DNA of 64,000 nucleotides from Mesorhizobium sp. (GTDB taxonomy: Bacteria; Pseudomonadota; Alphaproteobacteria; Rhizobiales; Rhizobiaceae). The notes beneath the pieces were generated by a model. The model saw nothing but the letters and a program-made list of their open reading frames with translations, had not been told where the DNA came from and did not search any database. Position 1 is the first letter of the stretch. Each line of letters starts with the position of its first letter. A program made the position numbers and the translations under genes. This document shows, piece by piece, positions 37,112 through 47,668 of this stretch. The stretch covers positions 62,001 to 126,000 of the forward strand of contig NZ_JANJTZ010000056.1 of NCBI RefSeq assembly GCF_024710845.1. The letters run 5' to 3'.

Positions 37112-39997
37112 GTGACCAGGATCGGCCGGAGTTTTGCGTTCGCGCCGTTTCTGGCAGTCCTGATCGCGTTTTTCGTAACGCTCCCGGCAGCCGCGGTAGA
37201 GCTCATCGACATTTCGCGCGACGATATCGCGCTCGACCTGTCCAAGGCCGTCGAGATCTATCGAAACCAGGGCGACACGTTCCAGGTGTCGACGGCGCCC
37301 GGCGCCGACGGAATCGTGCGGCGTATCGAGGTCGAGGCCTCCAGTCCGCGCTCTTCGGGAGACTGGGGCGTGTTCGCGCTGGCCAACAATTCCGAACAGC
37401 AGCTCGACCGGCTGATCGTCGCGCCGCATTTCAGACTGGCGGGATCGGGCCTTATGTGGCCGGATCTCGGTTCCAACCGCATCGTCTCGATCACCCCGTC
37501 GGAAGGCTTCGCGCTCGACCGGGAGGAGAGCCCGGACTCCGACATCTTCCTGGTCACGATCAATCCGGGTTCGGTCGTCACCTTCGTGGCGGAACTCGCC
37601 TCGCCGTCGCTGCCGCAGGTCTATCTCTGGCAGCCGGACGCCTACAAGGATTCGGTCAACTCCTACACGCTATTCCGCGGCATCGTCATCGGCATCTCGG
37701 GCCTGCTGGCGCTGTTCCTGACCATCCTCTTCGTGGTCAAGGGGACGTCGATGTTCCCGGCCACCGCCGCGCTCGCCTGGGCGGTGCTGGCCTATATCAG
37801 CATCGATTTCGGCTTCCTGAACAAGGTCATCGAGATCGGCCCGGGCAACGAGCAGATCTGGCGCGCGGGCGCCGAAGTGTCGCTGGCCGCCACCTTCGTC
37901 GTCTTCCTGTTCGCATATCTCAACCTCAACCGCTGGCACGACCATTTCAGCTACGGCGCGCTGGCCTGGATCTTCGGGCTCGCCCTGATCGCCGGCGTGG
38001 CAATCTTCGACCCGGCGATCGCCGCCGGCATTGCCCGTCTGTCCTTTGCCGCGACGGCAATAATCGGCATTGGCCTGATCGCCTATCTGGCGGCCAACGG
38101 CTACGATCGCGCCATCATGCTGATCCCGAGCTGGCTCATGGTCCTCGTCTGGCTGGCGGGTTCCTGGCTCGCCGTGACGGGTATGCTGAACAACGACATC
38201 GTCCAGCCGGCATTGGGCGGCGGCCTCATCCTCATCATCCTCCTGATCGGTTTCACCGTCATGCAGCACGCGTTTGCCGGCGGCGGGCTGAACCAGGGCC
38301 TGTTCTCCGACATGGAACGGCAGGCGCTGGCCATTACCGGCTCCGGCGACATCGTCTGGGACTGGGACGTGCTGCGCGACCGCGTGGTGACGCGTCCCGA
38401 CGTGTCCGACCCGCTCGGACTCCCGCCCGGAAGCCTCAACGGGGCAGCGCGCAACTGGCTGCCGGCGCTGCATCCAGACGACCGCGACACGTTCCGGACG
38501 ACGCTCGACGTCGTGCTCGAGCACAGGCGCGGCCGTATCCAGCAAAATTTCCGGCTTCGCGGTGCCGACGGCCACTATCACTGGTATTCGCTGAGGGCCC
38601 GCCCGGTGATCGGCTCGGACGGCGAGATCATCCGCTGCGTCGGCACGCTCGTCGACGTCACCGAGCAGAAGAAGGCCGAGGAACGCCTGCTGCATGACGC
38701 GATCCACGACAACCTGACCGGCCTGCCGAACCGGGAACTGTTCCTGAACCGGCTGGAAGGCGTCGTCTCGATCGCCAAGTCGACTGAGAACGTGCGTCCC
38801 TCGGTCTTTGCGATCGACATCGACCGTTTCAAGCAGGTCAATGTCGGCCTGGGCTTGTCGGCCGGAGATACGATCCTGCTGACGATCGCGAGGCGGCTCC
38901 ACCGGCTGCTGAAACCCAACGACACGCTGTCCCGCGTCGCAGGCGACCAGTTCGCGCTGATGCTGCTCTCCGAACAGGACCCGACACGGATCGCCGCGGT
39001 CGCCGATGCCATCAAGCATGCGGTCAGCGCGCCGATCACCTTTGCGAAGCGGGAGATCGTGCTGACCGCCTCGATCGGACTCATCTCCTGGACATCGACG
39101 CAGAACTCCGCCGAGGACATGCTCAAGGATGCCGAGCTCGCCATGCATCAGGCGAAACGCTTCGGCGGCGATCGCGTCGAGCCGTTCCGCCCTGCCTTCC
39201 GTTCCTTCGGCAGCGACCGGCTGCAGTTCGAATCCGACCTTAGGCGCGCGGTCGAACGCAACGAATTCCGGCTCGCCTACCAGCCGATCGTCCGGCTGGA
39301 AGACCGCACCGTGGCCGGCTTCGAGGCGCTTTTGCGGTGGGAGCATCCGCGTCGCGGCGTCATCCCGCCATCCGAGTTCATCCCGATCGCGGAGAGCTGC
39401 GGGCTGATCGTCCAGCTCGGTCTGTTTGCCATGCAGCAGGCCGCTGACGACCTCGCAGGCTGGCTGAAGTTTTCCGGAGAGAACCCGATCTCCGTCTCGG
39501 TCAATCTGTCGAGCCGGCAACTGCTGCGCCGCGACTTGGTGTCCGACGTCCGCTCGGTGCTCGCGCGGTCGAGCCTCAAGCCGCGGTGCCTGCGGCTGGA
39601 ACTGACGGAATCGCTCGTGATGGACAATCCCGAACAGTCCGCGCATGTGCTGAGCAAGCTGAAACAGCTTGGGATCGGTTTGTCGCTCGACGATTTCGGG
39701 ACGGGCTATTCGTCCCTGGCCTATCTCACGCGCTTCCCCTTCGACACGATCAAGATCGACAAGAGCTTCGTCGACGATTCAAGCCCGAAGAAGAATGTCC
39801 TGCTGCGCTCGATGGTGAACATGGCACACGATCTCGGCCTGTCGGTCGTGGCGGAGGGCGTGCCGGACGAAGCTTCGGCATTGCTGTTGCGCCAGATGGG
39901 CTGCGAGTATGTCCAGAGCTTCGCCTTCGGGTCTCCAATGACGGCCGAAAACGCGGTCAAGCTCTTGAAGGAGCAGTTCGCGACCGCTCAGGCGTGA
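37112..39997 (+). CDS. Membrane-bound c-di-GMP phosphodiesterase with degenerate GGDEF domain
   Basis: 961 residues from a GTG at 37112. A signal peptide is followed by a periplasmic beta-domain (about 30-190), then seven hydrophobic segments between roughly 190 and 395 (7TMR-DISM-like layout). A PAS domain with [13 protein letters not shown] follows at about 405-525. The GGDEF domain (about 530-695) has AGDQF in place of GG(D/E)EF near residue 609, so cyclase activity is unlikely. The EAL domain (710-950) keeps [39 protein letters not shown] and VAEGV, so it should degrade c-di-GMP. Its end overlaps YqgE by 10 bp. Confidence 0.94.
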   Translation: MTRIGRSFAFAPFLAVLIAFFVTLPAAAVELIDISRDDIALDLSKAVEIYRNQGDTFQVSTAPGADGIVRRIEVEASSPRSSGDWGVFALANNSEQQLDRLIVAPHFRLAGSGLMWPDLGSNRIVSITPSEGFALDREESPDSDIFLVTINPGSVVTFVAELASPSLPQVYLWQPDAYKDSVNSYTLFRGIVIGISGLLALFLTILFVVKGTSMFPATAALAWAVLAYISIDFGFLNKVIEIGPGNEQIWRAGAEVSLAATFVVFLFAYLNLNRWHDHFSYGALAWIFGLALIAGVAIFDPAIAAGIARLSFAATAIIGIGLIAYLAANGYDRAIMLIPSWLMVLVWLAGSWLAVTGMLNNDIVQPALGGGLILIILLIGFTVMQHAFAGGGLNQGLFSDMERQALAITGSGDIVWDWDVLRDRVVTRPDVSDPLGLPPGSLNGAARNWLPALHPDDRDTFRTTLDVVLEHRRGRIQQNFRLRGADGHYHWYSLRARPVIGSDGEIIRCVGTLVDVTEQKKAEERLLHDAIHDNLTGLPNRELFLNRLEGVVSIAKSTENVRPSVFAIDIDRFKQVNVGLGLSAGDTILLTIARRLHRLLKPNDTLSRVAGDQFALMLLSEQDPTRIAAVADAIKHAVSAPITFAKREIVLTASIGLISWTSTQNSAEDMLKDAELAMHQAKRFGGDRVEPFRPAFRSFGSDRLQFESDLRRAVERNEFRLAYQPIVRLEDRTVAGFEALLRWEHPRRGVIPPSEFIPIAESCGLIVQLGLFAMQQAADDLAGWLKFSGENPISVSVNLSSRQLLRRDLVSDVRSVLARSSLKPRCLRLELTESLVMDNPEQSAHVLSKLKQLGIGLSLDDFGTGYSSLAYLTRFPFDTIKIDKSFVDDSSPKKNVLLRSMVNMAHDLGLSVVAEGVPDEASALLLRQMGCEYVQSFAFGSPMTAENAVKLLKEQFATAQA

Positions 39998-40596
39998 CCG
40001 GCGAAGTGGCTGAGGCGGGATTCGTCGATCCCGATCGCGGCGAGGACGCGGCCGTATTTCCGATCCATGTCGGAATCGAAGAGCAGGTCCGGATCAGCCG
40101 GGCAGGTCAGCCAGCCATTGTCGATGATCTCGCTCTCCAGCTGCCCTGCTCCCCAACCGGAATAGCCGAGCGCCATCAGTGCCCGGCGCGGCCCCCTCCC
40201 CTTCGAAATGGCGCGCAGGATGTCGACCGTGGCCGTCAGGCAGATATCCTCGGCCACCGGCAGCGAGGAATCGACGCGGTAGTCGTCGGTGTGCAGCACG
40301 AAACCGCGGCTGCGGTCGACCGGCCCGCCATTGCGGACCTGGAAGTCGCGCATGCTTGGCGGCAGGCGGATGGCGCTGGTCTCGTCCATGATGCCGAGCT
40401 GGACGAGAAGATCCGGGAAGCGCATCTGCTGGGGCTGATTGATGATCAGGCCCATCGCGCCTTCCTCGCTGTGCGCGCAGACATAGATCACGGTGCGCGA
40501 GAAACGCTCGTCCTTCATGCCCGGCATGGCGATGAGGAACTGGTCGTTGAGGAAACCGCCGCCGTGCGATTTCCGCTTATGGCGCAAGATGTCCAT
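39988..40596 (-). CDS. YqgE/AlgH family protein
   Basis: 202 residues from the ATG at 40596; a longer frame to 40677 has no family match. Diagnostic stretches are [48 protein letters not shown] and [16 protein letters not shown], which together define UPF0301/AlgH. AlgH in Pseudomonas affects alginate genes, but the biochemical role of the family remains open. The protein is cytosolic. It converges with the GGDEF-EAL gene (3' overlap) and is divergent from the DsbD-domain gene. Confidence 0.93.
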   Translation of the reverse strand: MDILRHKRKSHGGGFLNDQFLIAMPGMKDERFSRTVIYVCAHSEEGAMGLIINQPQQMRFPDLLVQLGIMDETSAIRLPPSMRDFQVRNGGPVDRSRGFVLHTDDYRVDSSLPVAEDICLTATVDILRAISKGRGPRRALMALGYSGWGAGQLESEIIDNGWLTCPADPDLLFDSDMDRKYGRVLAAIGIDESRLSHFAGHA

Positions 40597-40732
40597 GACA
40601 AAAGCGTAACGCGATTTTTCCCGGCACGAAAGATAGAGTTTCGGCCAATTTGAAGCACCCCCATGGGGCGCGTTCACCTAAAACTGATGACGCGGCCCGC
40701 CCAACGGGTTGCAGACGGCAAGCCTCGGGAGC

Positions 40733-41533
40733 ATGAAGCCAGGCATGAAACGCTTCATCCTTCCGTTCGCGATCGTCGCCATGCCTGGCTTTTCGCAGGC
40801 TGCGTCGAGCGACTGGTTCGAGACTAACGGTGCGCGCCTGCGCCTCGTCACCGCTGATGCCGCAGGGGCCGACGGGCTGATGCGAGGGGTTCTGCAGATC
40901 GCCCTCGAGCCCGGATGGAAGACCTACTGGAAGGACCCGGGAAGCGCCGGCATCGCGCCGCTGGTCGACGTCTCGGCGAGCATGAACGTCAGAAGCGTGG
41001 CGCTTTCCTTCCCGGCGCCTGTCCGTTTCCAGGAAGGCGACGAAGTCTCTATCGGCTATGTCCAGCCCGTCGCCCTGCCGGTCACGTTCCAGGTCGACGA
41101 TCCGGAGAAGTTCACGGCGATCGACGCGGATGTGCTCCTGGGCATCTGCAAGGAAATCTGCGTACCCGTCCAGGCGCGGCTCTCGGTCACCCCGGGCGGA
41201 GTAGCGGGCGAAGCCGATCCCGCCATCGCGGAGGGCTTCAGTCGCCTCCCCTCGGCCGCGTCCGCCGGGTTCGGCCTGAACGGCATCCGCGACGAGGGCT
41301 CCTCGCTGCTTGCGGATGCAGTTCTGCCGAACGGCGCCAGCGGAGGCGATCTGTTCATTGTGACACCGAAGGGCTGGGCATTCGGCGTTCCCGTGCTGGA
41401 AACGACCGGTGGGCAGCGCGCATTCCGCATCCCGGTGCTGAGCCGCCCGGAGGGGGCCGCGTCTGAGACTGCGCTGGACTACACGCTCGTCGCGGACGAC
41501 AAGTCGGTCGAGGGCCGATCTCTTATCCCATAG
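40733..41533 (+). CDS. Orphan DsbD N-terminal domain protein (periplasmic)
   Basis: 266 residues from the ATG at 40733 (the ATG at 40745 is possible). The signal peptide (KRFILPFAIVAMPGFSQAAS) leads into a domain with LALEPGWKTYWKDPG-like text (here LEPGWKTYWKDPGSAG), PVRFQEGDEVSIGY and LLGICKEICVPVQ. This is the pattern of DsbD alpha and similar domains, with the Cys-x3-Cys pair placed where DsbD alpha carries its redox cysteines. Unlike DsbD it has no transmembrane or thioredoxin-like domains, so it would need a partner. The peroxiredoxin gene follows after 77 bp. Confidence 0.85.
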   Translation: MKPGMKRFILPFAIVAMPGFSQAASSDWFETNGARLRLVTADAAGADGLMRGVLQIALEPGWKTYWKDPGSAGIAPLVDVSASMNVRSVALSFPAPVRFQEGDEVSIGYVQPVALPVTFQVDDPEKFTAIDADVLLGICKEICVPVQARLSVTPGGVAGEADPAIAEGFSRLPSAASAGFGLNGIRDEGSSLLADAVLPNGASGGDLFIVTPKGWAFGVPVLETTGGQRAFRIPVLSRPEGAASETALDYTLVADDKSVEGRSLIP

Positions 41534-41610
41534 GCTCTGGACAAATCCCCCCGAGGCCTTATCTCCGCCCTTCAACGTCCCACAAAAGTACCATCCCAAT
41601 CGGAGCACAC

Positions 41611-42096
41611 ATGACTATCGCCCCCGGAGACAAGATTCCCGACGCCACGCTCAAGACCATGACGCCGGAGGGCGCGGCGAACGTGAGCACGGGCGATTTC
41701 TTCGCCGGCAAGAAGGTGGTGCTGTTCGGGGTTCCGGGCGCCTTCACGCCGACCTGCAGCATGAACCACCTACCGGGCTTCATCGAGAACCACGATGCGA
41801 TCCTCGCCAAGGGCGCGGACGCCATCGCCGTCGTCTCTGTCAACGACCATCACGTCATGAATGCCTGGGCGAAGGCGAGCGGCGGCGAAGGCAAGATCAC
41901 GTTCCTCGCCGATGGCAGCGCCGACTTCGCCAAGGCGGTCGGACTGGACAACGACCTGTCGAAGGCGGGCATGGGCACCCGCCTCAAGCGCTTCTCGATG
42001 ATCGTCGAGGACGGCGTGGTGAAGACGCTCAACATCGAGGAAGCCGCCGGCAAGGCCGAGATTTCGGGCGCCGCGCGCATTCTCGAGCAGCTCTGA
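41611..42096 (+). CDS. Peroxiredoxin (Prx5-type)
   Basis: 161 residues. The peroxidatic Cys lies in VPGAFTPTCSMNHLPG near residue 49, with the Pro-x3-Thr-x2-Cys active-site signature. The next elements AIAVVSVNDHHVMNAWAK and FLADGSADFAKAVGLD fit the Prx5 subfamily. It reduces peroxides using thioredoxin, glutaredoxin or glutathione. No second conserved Cys is visible at the atypical 2-Cys position, so a 1-Cys mechanism is likely. It ends at a hairpin terminator shared with convergent rnhA. Confidence 0.95.
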   Translation: MTIAPGDKIPDATLKTMTPEGAANVSTGDFFAGKKVVLFGVPGAFTPTCSMNHLPGFIENHDAILAKGADAIAVVSVNDHHVMNAWAKASGGEGKITFLADGSADFAKAVGLDNDLSKAGMGTRLKRFSMIVEDGVVKTLNIEEAAGKAEISGAARILEQL

Positions 42097-42103
42097 CGGT
42101 ATC

Positions 42104-42133
42104 CTGATCCGGATCCGACAGGATCCGGGTCAG
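42104..42133. terminator. Terminator between peroxiredoxin and rnhA
   Basis: CTGATCCGGATCC and GGATCCGGGTCAG form a 13-bp stem with one G-T wobble and a 4-base GACA loop, followed by CTTTTG on the plus strand. It lies 8 bp past the peroxiredoxin stop and overlaps the rnhA stop codon on the other strand, so it could act in both directions. Confidence 0.7.
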
Positions 42134-42642
42134 CTTTTGCGGACGGAATTGCCCATCAGCCGCGGCGTCCTGGCGGGCGACACGATCGGATCGGCCGTCT
42201 TCGCCTTGCCCTTGAACGGCTCCATGCCCAGGCGGGCGAGTTCGTCGGCGCGCTCGTTCTCGTCGTGGCCGGCGTGACCCTTCACCCAGTGCCACTTGAC
42301 CTTGTGGCGGCGATTGGCCTCGTCGAGCTTCTGCCACAGCTCCACGTTCTTCACCGGCTTGTTGTCGGCGGTCTTCCAGCCACGCTTTTTCCACCCGTGG
42401 ATCCAGCCGGAAATGCCGTCCATCACATATTTGCTGTCGGTGTGCATCAGCACCTCGCACGGCTCCTTCACCGCATTGAGCGCCTCGATCGCCGCCGTCA
42501 GCTCCATGCGGTTGTTGGTCGTGTCGGCCTCGCCGCCGTAGAGTTCCTTGGTCGTGCCGTTGAAGCGCAGGATCGCACCCCAGCCGCCCGGGCCGGGATT
42601 GCCCGAGCAGGCGCCGTCGGTGAAAATCTCGATCGTCTTCAT
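42130..42642 (-). CDS. rnhA: Ribonuclease HI
   Basis: 170 residues from the ATG at 42642. The catalytic DEDD set can be seen: Asp in [15 protein letters not shown], Glu in NNRMELTAA, Asp in [12 protein letters not shown], and the final Asp in [22 protein letters not shown] is the basic protrusion and His loop. The enzyme cuts RNA in RNA-DNA hybrids. The start overlaps the stop of thrB as ATGA, so translation is coupled. A roughly 20-residue C-terminal tail beyond the core is common in Rhizobiales. Confidence 0.97.
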   Translation of the reverse strand: MKTIEIFTDGACSGNPGPGGWGAILRFNGTTKELYGGEADTTNNRMELTAAIEALNAVKEPCEVLMHTDSKYVMDGISGWIHGWKKRGWKTADNKPVKNVELWQKLDEANRRHKVKWHWVKGHAGHDENERADELARLGMEPFKGKAKTADPIVSPARTPRLMGNSVRKS

Positions 42643-43607
42643 GCAGGGACCAGCCCGTATTCGGATGCGGACGCCACGTGGCGGTGGAAGCGCCAGCGGC
42701 GCACGAATTCGGTCGGATCGCGCTTCTGCACCAGCGCGCCGTCGGGAATGGTGAGCCAGTCGTAGAGCCGGGTCAGCGTGAAGCGCAGCGCCGAGCCCCT
42801 CGCCAGGATCGGCAGCGCGTCCTTCTCGGCCGCCGTCAGCGGCCGGACGCTTTCGTAGCCCGACAGAAGTGCAGCACCCTTGGTGATGTTGAAGGCGCCG
42901 TCCTTCTCGAAGCACCAGGCGTTGAGACAGGTGGCGACGTCGTAGGCGTAGAAATCGTTGCAGGCGAAATAGAAATCGATCAGCCCGGACAGCTTGTTGC
43001 CGAGGAAGAAGACGTTGTCCGGAAAGAGGTCGGCATGGATCACCCCGGCCGGCAAGTCGGAGGGCCAGGCATGCGCGAACAGCTCGAAATCCGCATCGAT
43101 ATCGGCCTTGAGGCTGGTATCGACCTCGCCGGAGCGCTCCCGCGCGCCGGCCCACAGCTTGCGCCAGCCGTCGACCGACAGCGCGTTGGGACGCGCGATG
43201 GTGAAGTCTGCGCTGGCGAGATGCATGCCGGCAAGCGCCTTGCCGACCTCGCGGCATTGCGGCACCGTCGGCCGGCGCGGCCAGATGCCCTCGAGAAAGG
43301 TGATGATCGCCGCCGGCCGGCCGGCGAGGCGGCCGATCAGCGAACCGTCGCGTCGCGCCACCGGCAAGGGACAAGAGATACCCTTCAGCGCCAGATGCTG
43401 CATCAGACCGAGAAAGAACGGCAGGTCGGCTTCATCGACCCGCTTCTCGTAGAGCGTCAGGATGAACTCGCCCTTGCCGGTGTGCAGCACGAAGTTCGAA
43501 TTCTCCGATCCCTCGGCGATGCCGCGGTAGGAGCGCAGTTCGGCGAGGTCGTATTCCGCCAGGAACGCGCCAAGCTCCGTCTCGGTGATGTCGGTAAAGA
43601 CAGCCAT
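42639..43607 (-). CDS. thrB: Homoserine kinase (type II, aminoglycoside phosphotransferase fold)
   Basis: 322 residues. This is the alpha-proteobacterial ThrB II, not the GHMP kinase: [22 protein letters not shown] (split as [10 protein letters not shown] and FILTLYEKR) is the nucleotide lobe. [13 protein letters not shown] is the catalytic loop with Asp and Asn, and [12 protein letters not shown] holds the metal-binding Asp. It phosphorylates homoserine to give the substrate of ThrC (33.8 kb). It lies 14 bp after ispH and overlaps rnhA by 4 bp in one operon. Confidence 0.96.
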   Translation of the reverse strand: MAVFTDITETELGAFLAEYDLAELRSYRGIAEGSENSNFVLHTGKGEFILTLYEKRVDEADLPFFLGLMQHLALKGISCPLPVARRDGSLIGRLAGRPAAIITFLEGIWPRRPTVPQCREVGKALAGMHLASADFTIARPNALSVDGWRKLWAGARERSGEVDTSLKADIDADFELFAHAWPSDLPAGVIHADLFPDNVFFLGNKLSGLIDFYFACNDFYAYDVATCLNAWCFEKDGAFNITKGAALLSGYESVRPLTAAEKDALPILARGSALRFTLTRLYDWLTIPDGALVQKRDPTEFVRRWRFHRHVASASEYGLVPA

Positions 43608-43621
43608 CTAGAACAATGTCC

Positions 43622-44632
43622 TCACGCAGCGCCGTTGACGAATGCCATGTCGGCCGCCGTCAGTTCGACGTCGCGGATCGCGCGCATGACGGGGAAATTC
43701 TCGGTCTCTTCCGCAGTCACCGCCAGTTCCACCGTCGCGTCGAACCGTTGCTTGAAGGCCGCGACGATCTCGTCGACGATGATTTCGGGCGCCGACGCCC
43801 CCGCCGACAGGCCCAGTATGGCGATGTCGCCAATCTCTTCCCAAGGGATTTCCGACGCGCGCTGCACGAGCAGCGACCGCTTCGCGCCGGCCCGCTCCGC
43901 CACCTCGACGAGGCGCTTGGAATTGGAGGAATTCGGCGCGCCGACGACGAGGAAGAGGTCCGCCCCCGGTGCCGCGGCCTGCACCGCCTCCTGACGGTTG
44001 GTGGTGGCGTAGCAGATCGACTCGGCCGCCGGCGCCTTGATGTGCGGGAACTTCGCCTCCAATGCGCGGATGACCCCGGCCGTATCGGCGACCGAAAGCG
44101 TCGTCTGCGTGACGAAACCGAGTTCCACACCTTTCGGCGCATCGAACGCGCGTGCCTCGGCCTCCGTCTCGATCAGCGTGACGGCGCCTTCGGGCAACTG
44201 ACCCATCGTCCCGATCACTTCCGGATGGCCGGCATGGCCAATCAGGAGCACATGGCGGCCGAGTCGCTGATGGCGCATCGCCTGCTTGTGGACCTTGGAG
44301 ACCAGCGGACAGGTGGCGTCGAGATAGAACAGGTTGCGGGCGATTGCGTCCGCCGGAACCGACTTCGGCACGCCATGCGCGGAGAAGACGACGGGACATT
44401 GCCGATGCTCGTCGGGTATCTCGCTCAGTTCCTCGATGAAGACCGCGCCGAGGTTCTGCAGCCCTTCGACGACATAGCGATTGTGTACGATCTCGTGGCG
44501 CACATAGACCGGCGCGCCATATTTCTTCAGCGCCAGCACGACGATCTGGATCGCCCTGTCGACGCCGGCGCAGAATCCGCGCGGCCCGCACAGGCGGATC
44601 GTCAGCGGCGGCTTGTGGCGTCGATCGAGCAT
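43622..44632 (-). CDS. ispH: 4-hydroxy-3-methylbut-2-enyl diphosphate reductase
   Basis: 336 residues from the ATG at 44632 ([17 protein letters not shown] follows). A TTG at 44689 is in frame and adjoins the SURF1 stop, but gives a less typical leader. The 4Fe-4S ligands are the Cys in [10 protein letters not shown], in [12 protein letters not shown] and in [11 protein letters not shown]. The substrate site includes [11 protein letters not shown] and [13 protein letters not shown]. IspH makes IPP and DMAPP in the last MEP-pathway step; Dxs, the first enzyme, is at 57.3 kb. Order ispH-thrB-rnhA. Confidence 0.97.
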   Translation of the reverse strand: MLDRRHKPPLTIRLCGPRGFCAGVDRAIQIVVLALKKYGAPVYVRHEIVHNRYVVEGLQNLGAVFIEELSEIPDEHRQCPVVFSAHGVPKSVPADAIARNLFYLDATCPLVSKVHKQAMRHQRLGRHVLLIGHAGHPEVIGTMGQLPEGAVTLIETEAEARAFDAPKGVELGFVTQTTLSVADTAGVIRALEAKFPHIKAPAAESICYATTNRQEAVQAAAPGADLFLVVGAPNSSNSKRLVEVAERAGAKRSLLVQRASEIPWEEIGDIAILGLSAGASAPEIIVDEIVAAFKQRFDATVELAVTAEETENFPVMRAIRDVELTAADMAFVNGAA

Positions 44633-44685
44633 CTGAATCCCGCGTTCGTGGAGGCCCGGGACATGGGGGCGACGGTCATGCTCTG

Positions 44686-45450
44686 TCAAGAGCGGGCGTC
44701 CGGCGCGTGCTTGCGATGGCGCAGCAGCATGGCAATGTAGACGCCAAGCAGCGCGGCCGCGAGCCCATACCAGGTCACGGCATACTGGAGATGGCTGTTG
44801 GGCAGGTCGATGATGGTCACGCCGCCGACGGGATACCCGCCGGCAACGTCGGATTTCTCGGCGTCGATGAAGAACGGTACGACGGTCTTCGGATCCAGCC
44901 CGGCATTTGCCGTCATCGCCGCGAGATCCTTCCAGTAGAACACGTTCTCGGCCGGTTGGTTGTCCGGGACCAGCCAGGACGGCTTTTCGGCTGGCGCCAT
45001 GCGCGCCAGACCCGAGACGGCGACCGTGCCGGTCATCTGACCTTCCGCACGGGTCGAGGCGGCCTTGCGGTCATAGGGCACGAAGCCGCGATTGACGAAG
45101 ACCGCGCGGCCGTCCGTCATCTGGAGGGGCGTGTAGACGAACCAGCCGGACTGGCCGTCATGTGTGGCGAAGAAGAACTGCTCCTTCGCGTGCAGATATG
45201 TGCCCGAAGTCGCGACCGGCTGGTATTCGAAGTCTTCACCTGCGGCGGCTGTCTTCTCGACCTCAGCGAGAGGCAAGGGTGTTGCGCTCACCCGGCCGTC
45301 AATGGTGGCGATCAGCGCTTCCTTCCACGCAAGCCGCTGGACCTGCCAGGTGCCGAGGGCAAGAAGAATGGCGAGTGCGACCAGCGTGACGATCGTCAGA
45401 ACCCAGGGAAAGCCTCGGGCAGGATCGCGACCTACCGCCGAACGCGTCAT
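44686..45450 (-). CDS. SURF1 family cytochrome oxidase assembly protein
   Basis: 254 residues with a transmembrane segment near each end ([20 protein letters not shown] at about 19-38 and [20 protein letters not shown] near 230). Between them lies the periplasmic domain with family markers [23 protein letters not shown] and [18 protein letters not shown]1 helps insert heme a into oxidase subunit I. The start overlaps the DUF983 stop as ATGA at 45447-45450. The gene sits past the terminator of the cox operon but is tied to it functionally. Confidence 0.94.
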   Translation of the reverse strand: MTRSAVGRDPARGFPWVLTIVTLVALAILLALGTWQVQRLAWKEALIATIDGRVSATPLPLAEVEKTAAAGEDFEYQPVATSGTYLHAKEQFFFATHDGQSGWFVYTPLQMTDGRAVFVNRGFVPYDRKAASTRAEGQMTGTVAVSGLARMAPAEKPSWLVPDNQPAENVFYWKDLAAMTANAGLDPKTVVPFFIDAEKSDVAGGYPVGGVTIIDLPNSHLQYAVTWYGLAAALLGVYIAMLLRHRKHAPDARS

Positions 45451-45833
45451 TCCGGGCGGTCCAGCCGGCCCTGCTCGGCCTTGTTCGAATATTGCAGCGC
45501 GATCATGATGCCCTTCAGCCACCGCAGCGTCGGCAGGCAGAGGATGAGCGTCAACGGTATCCACAGCAGGAAGTGGAGCCACAGCGGCGGGCCGTAGGAT
45601 ACCTCGACCCATAGCGCGAGGCCGACGACAATGAACCCGATGATCAGCATCACGAAGACGGCCGGGCCGTCCGCGGAATCGGCGAAGTCGAAATCGAGGC
45701 CGCAGACGCTGCAGCGCGGCTTGACCGAGATGTAGCCGTTGAAGAGCCTGCCCTCGCCGCAACGCGGACAGCGGCCGCGAAAACCGGCACCGAACGGTTC
45801 TACCGGCGGATAGTGAGCCTGATCCTCGCTCAT
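45447..45833 (-). CDS. DUF983 membrane protein with zinc ribbon
   Basis: 128 residues. An N-terminal zinc-ribbon-like motif is formed by RCPRCGEGRLF and PRCSVCGLDF (CxxC ... CxxC), followed by two transmembrane segments (AVFVMLIIGFIVVGLALWV and HFLLWIPLTLILCLP). DUF983 genes commonly neighbour ctaE and SURF1 in alphaproteobacteria, so an oxidase-biogenesis role is inferred. The stop overlaps the SURF1 start by 4 bp. The start codon is 146 bp downstream of ctaE, beyond the hairpin terminator. Confidence 0.92.
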   Translation of the reverse strand: MSEDQAHYPPVEPFGAGFRGRCPRCGEGRLFNGYISVKPRCSVCGLDFDFADSADGPAVFVMLIIGFIVVGLALWVEVSYGPPLWLHFLLWIPLTLILCLPTLRWLKGIMIALQYSNKAEQGRLDRPE

Positions 45834-45924
45834 TCGGCGATTTCTCCTTGTCCGACCGATTAGGCGATCGTTCGCCGGACATTATTCAATCGGTCAGACT
45901 GGGTCGATCAGGCCAATTGTAGCA

Positions 45925-45960
45925 GCAAAAGAAAACGCGGCCGGATCTCTCCGGCCGCGT
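45925..45960 (-). terminator. Intrinsic terminator of the cox operon
   Basis: On the minus strand ACGCGGCCGG-AGAGAT-CCGGCCGCGT is a perfect 10-bp GC-rich stem with a 6-base loop, followed directly by TTTTCTTTTG. It lies 20 bp after the ctaE stop. This is a textbook rho-independent terminator and separates ctaCDB-coxF-ctaGE from DUF983-SURF1. Confidence 0.92.
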
Positions 45961-45979
45961 CGGTGGTTTCTATCCCGGC

Positions 45980-46870
45980 TCAGTGTCCGGCGGCAATCGT
46001 CGCGCCGTTGGAAGCCCACACATAGACGCAGGCGAACAGGAACAGCCAGACCACGTCGACGAAATGCCAATACCAGGCGGCCGCCTCGAAACCGAAGTGC
46101 TGCTTGGCGGTGAAGTCGCCGCGCATCGCCCGGATCAGGCAGACGAACAGGAAGATCGTGCCGATGATCACGTGGAAGCCGTGGAAGCCGGTCGCCATGA
46201 AGAAGGTGGCGCCGTAGATGGAATCCTTGAAGGCGAACGGCGCGTGGATGTACTCGTAGGCCTGAACCATCGAGAACAGCACGCCGAGCGCCACGGTGAT
46301 CGTCAGGCCCCAGACCAGGCCCTTGCGGTCGTCGTGCAGCAGGGCGTGGTGCGCCCAGGTTACGGTCGTGCCGGACAGGAGCAGGATGATCGTGTTGTAG
46401 AGCGGCAGGTGGAAGGGATCGAGCACCTCGACGCTCTTCGGCGGCCATACTCCGCCGGTGAATGCCTCGCGAGCCACTTGCGACGCCTCGTTCGGGAACA
46501 GACTGGCGTCGAAGAAGGCCCAGAACCAGGCGACGAAGAACATCACCTCGGAGGCGATGAACATGATCATGCCGTAGCGCAGATGCAGCGACACGACGCG
46601 GGTGTGGTGCCCCTCATGCGCTTCCTTGATCGTGTCCGACCACCAGCCGAACATCGTGTAGAGCACGATCGCGAGGCCGATGGCGAAGATCCAGTAGTTG
46701 GCGCCGGCGAGCTCGACACCGAGAAGGTGCAGCGAACCATTCTTCAGCGACTGCATCCAGGCCACGCCGCCGATCGCCATGATGAGCGCGCCGGTGGCGC
46801 CGATGAACGGCCAGGGGCTCGGATCGATGATGTGGTAGTCGTGTTGCGGTTTGGCGTGCGCGTCGGCCAT
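45980..46870 (-). CDS. ctaE: Cytochrome c oxidase subunit III
   Basis: 296 residues from the ATG at 46870. Seven hydrophobic helices are visible. Family motifs include [42 protein letters not shown], and [16 protein letters not shown], followed by [14 protein letters not shown] at the end. Subunit III surrounds the proton-entry side of subunit I in aa3 oxidases. The start is 1 bp after the ctaG stop, so translation is probably coupled. A longer frame to 46942 overlaps ctaG and is rejected. Confidence 0.97.
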   Translation of the reverse strand: MADAHAKPQHDYHIIDPSPWPFIGATGALIMAIGGVAWMQSLKNGSLHLLGVELAGANYWIFAIGLAIVLYTMFGWWSDTIKEAHEGHHTRVVSLHLRYGMIMFIASEVMFFVAWFWAFFDASLFPNEASQVAREAFTGGVWPPKSVEVLDPFHLPLYNTIILLLSGTTVTWAHHALLHDDRKGLVWGLTITVALGVLFSMVQAYEYIHAPFAFKDSIYGATFFMATGFHGFHVIIGTIFLFVCLIRAMRGDFTAKQHFGFEAAAWYWHFVDVVWLFLFACVYVWASNGATIAAGH

Positions 46871-46871
46871 C

Positions 46872-47507
46872 TCAGCCCCCGATTTCCGTCGTTTGCGTCT
46901 TGGTGTCGGTCCTAGCATCTTTCCCGGTCGGCGCAACAGCAACGGGCTTGGCAGCGTCGATCGGGAAGAAGGTGTAGGACAGGGTTATCGTCTTCAGATG
47001 TGCGAGTTCCGGCACGTTGGCGATTTCCGGATCGACGTAGAAGACGACCGGCATGTCGAGTTTTTCGCCGGGCTTCAACGTCGTGTCGGTGAAACAGAAG
47101 CACTCGACCTTGTTGAAATAGGAACCTGCCAGTTCGGGCGTCACGTTGAAGCTGGCGCGGCCGGCGGTCGGCACGTTGAACTGGTTCTGCGCGCGGTAGG
47201 CGATCTGCGTCGTCTCGCCGATGCGCATGGTCACGTCACGCTGCACGGGCTGGAAATCCCAGGGCAGCCCGCCGGAAACATTCGCGTCGAATCGGACGGT
47301 GATCTTCCGGTCGAGAATCTTGTCGGAATACTGCTCGACGCGCTGCGTCGTGCCTCCATAGCCGGTCATCTGACAGAACATCGCGTAGAGCGGAACCGCT
47401 GCATAGGCCATGCCGACCATGCCGGCGACGAAGGCGAAGGACGCGGCCGCGATCACGCGGTTGGACCGCTCACGCTTCATATCCTTGTCGAGGCCCGGCT
47501 CGCTCAT
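46872..47507 (-). CDS. ctaG: Cytochrome c oxidase assembly protein CtaG (Cox11)
   Basis: 211 residues: one N-terminal membrane segment ([23 protein letters not shown] as a whole; key part [15 protein letters not shown]), a [12 protein letters not shown] motif with the first Cys, and the periplasmic immunoglobulin-like domain with [15 protein letters not shown] carrying the Cu(I)-binding CFCF. Cox11 delivers copper to the CuB site of subunit I. A low-complexity Thr/Lys tail ends the protein. The ATG at 47507 overlaps the coxF stop by one base (TGATG). Confidence 0.96.
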   Translation of the reverse strand: MSEPGLDKDMKRERSNRVIAAASFAFVAGMVGMAYAAVPLYAMFCQMTGYGGTTQRVEQYSDKILDRKITVRFDANVSGGLPWDFQPVQRDVTMRIGETTQIAYRAQNQFNVPTAGRASFNVTPELAGSYFNKVECFCFTDTTLKPGEKLDMPVVFYVDPEIANVPELAHLKTITLSYTFFPIDAAKPVAVAPTGKDARTDTKTQTTEIGG

Positions 47508-47668
47508 CACAGCGGCCTGTCGAGAATGGAAGGGCCGAACTTGACGATCGTCGCGACATAGAAGAGCACGACGAGCACCGCCAGCGCGACACCGATGGCG
47601 ATGTTGCGGCTGCGCTGCGCCTTCTTCTGGGCCGGGCTCATCGTGACCAGATTGTCGTCCATGCTCAT
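47507..47668 (-). CDS. coxF: Small membrane protein CoxF
   Basis: 53 residues. The start at 47668 is supported by the ATGA overlap with the ctaB stop (47665-47668); longer and shorter starts break that coupling. After a basic stretch ([12 protein letters not shown]) comes a single transmembrane helix ([20 protein letters not shown]) and a short tail ending ILDRPL. It matches in place and shape the small CoxF-like gene between ctaB and ctaG in rhizobial cox operons. Its precise function is not established. Confidence 0.85.
   Translation of the reverse strand: MSMDDNLVTMSPAQKKAQRSRNIAIGVALAVLVVLFYVATIVKFGPSILDRPL

Noticed and set aside
43616-44740. Plus-strand frame of 374 codons opposite ispH
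   Set aside because: It is antisense to a clear ispH with all iron-sulfur ligands and shows no motif of its own.
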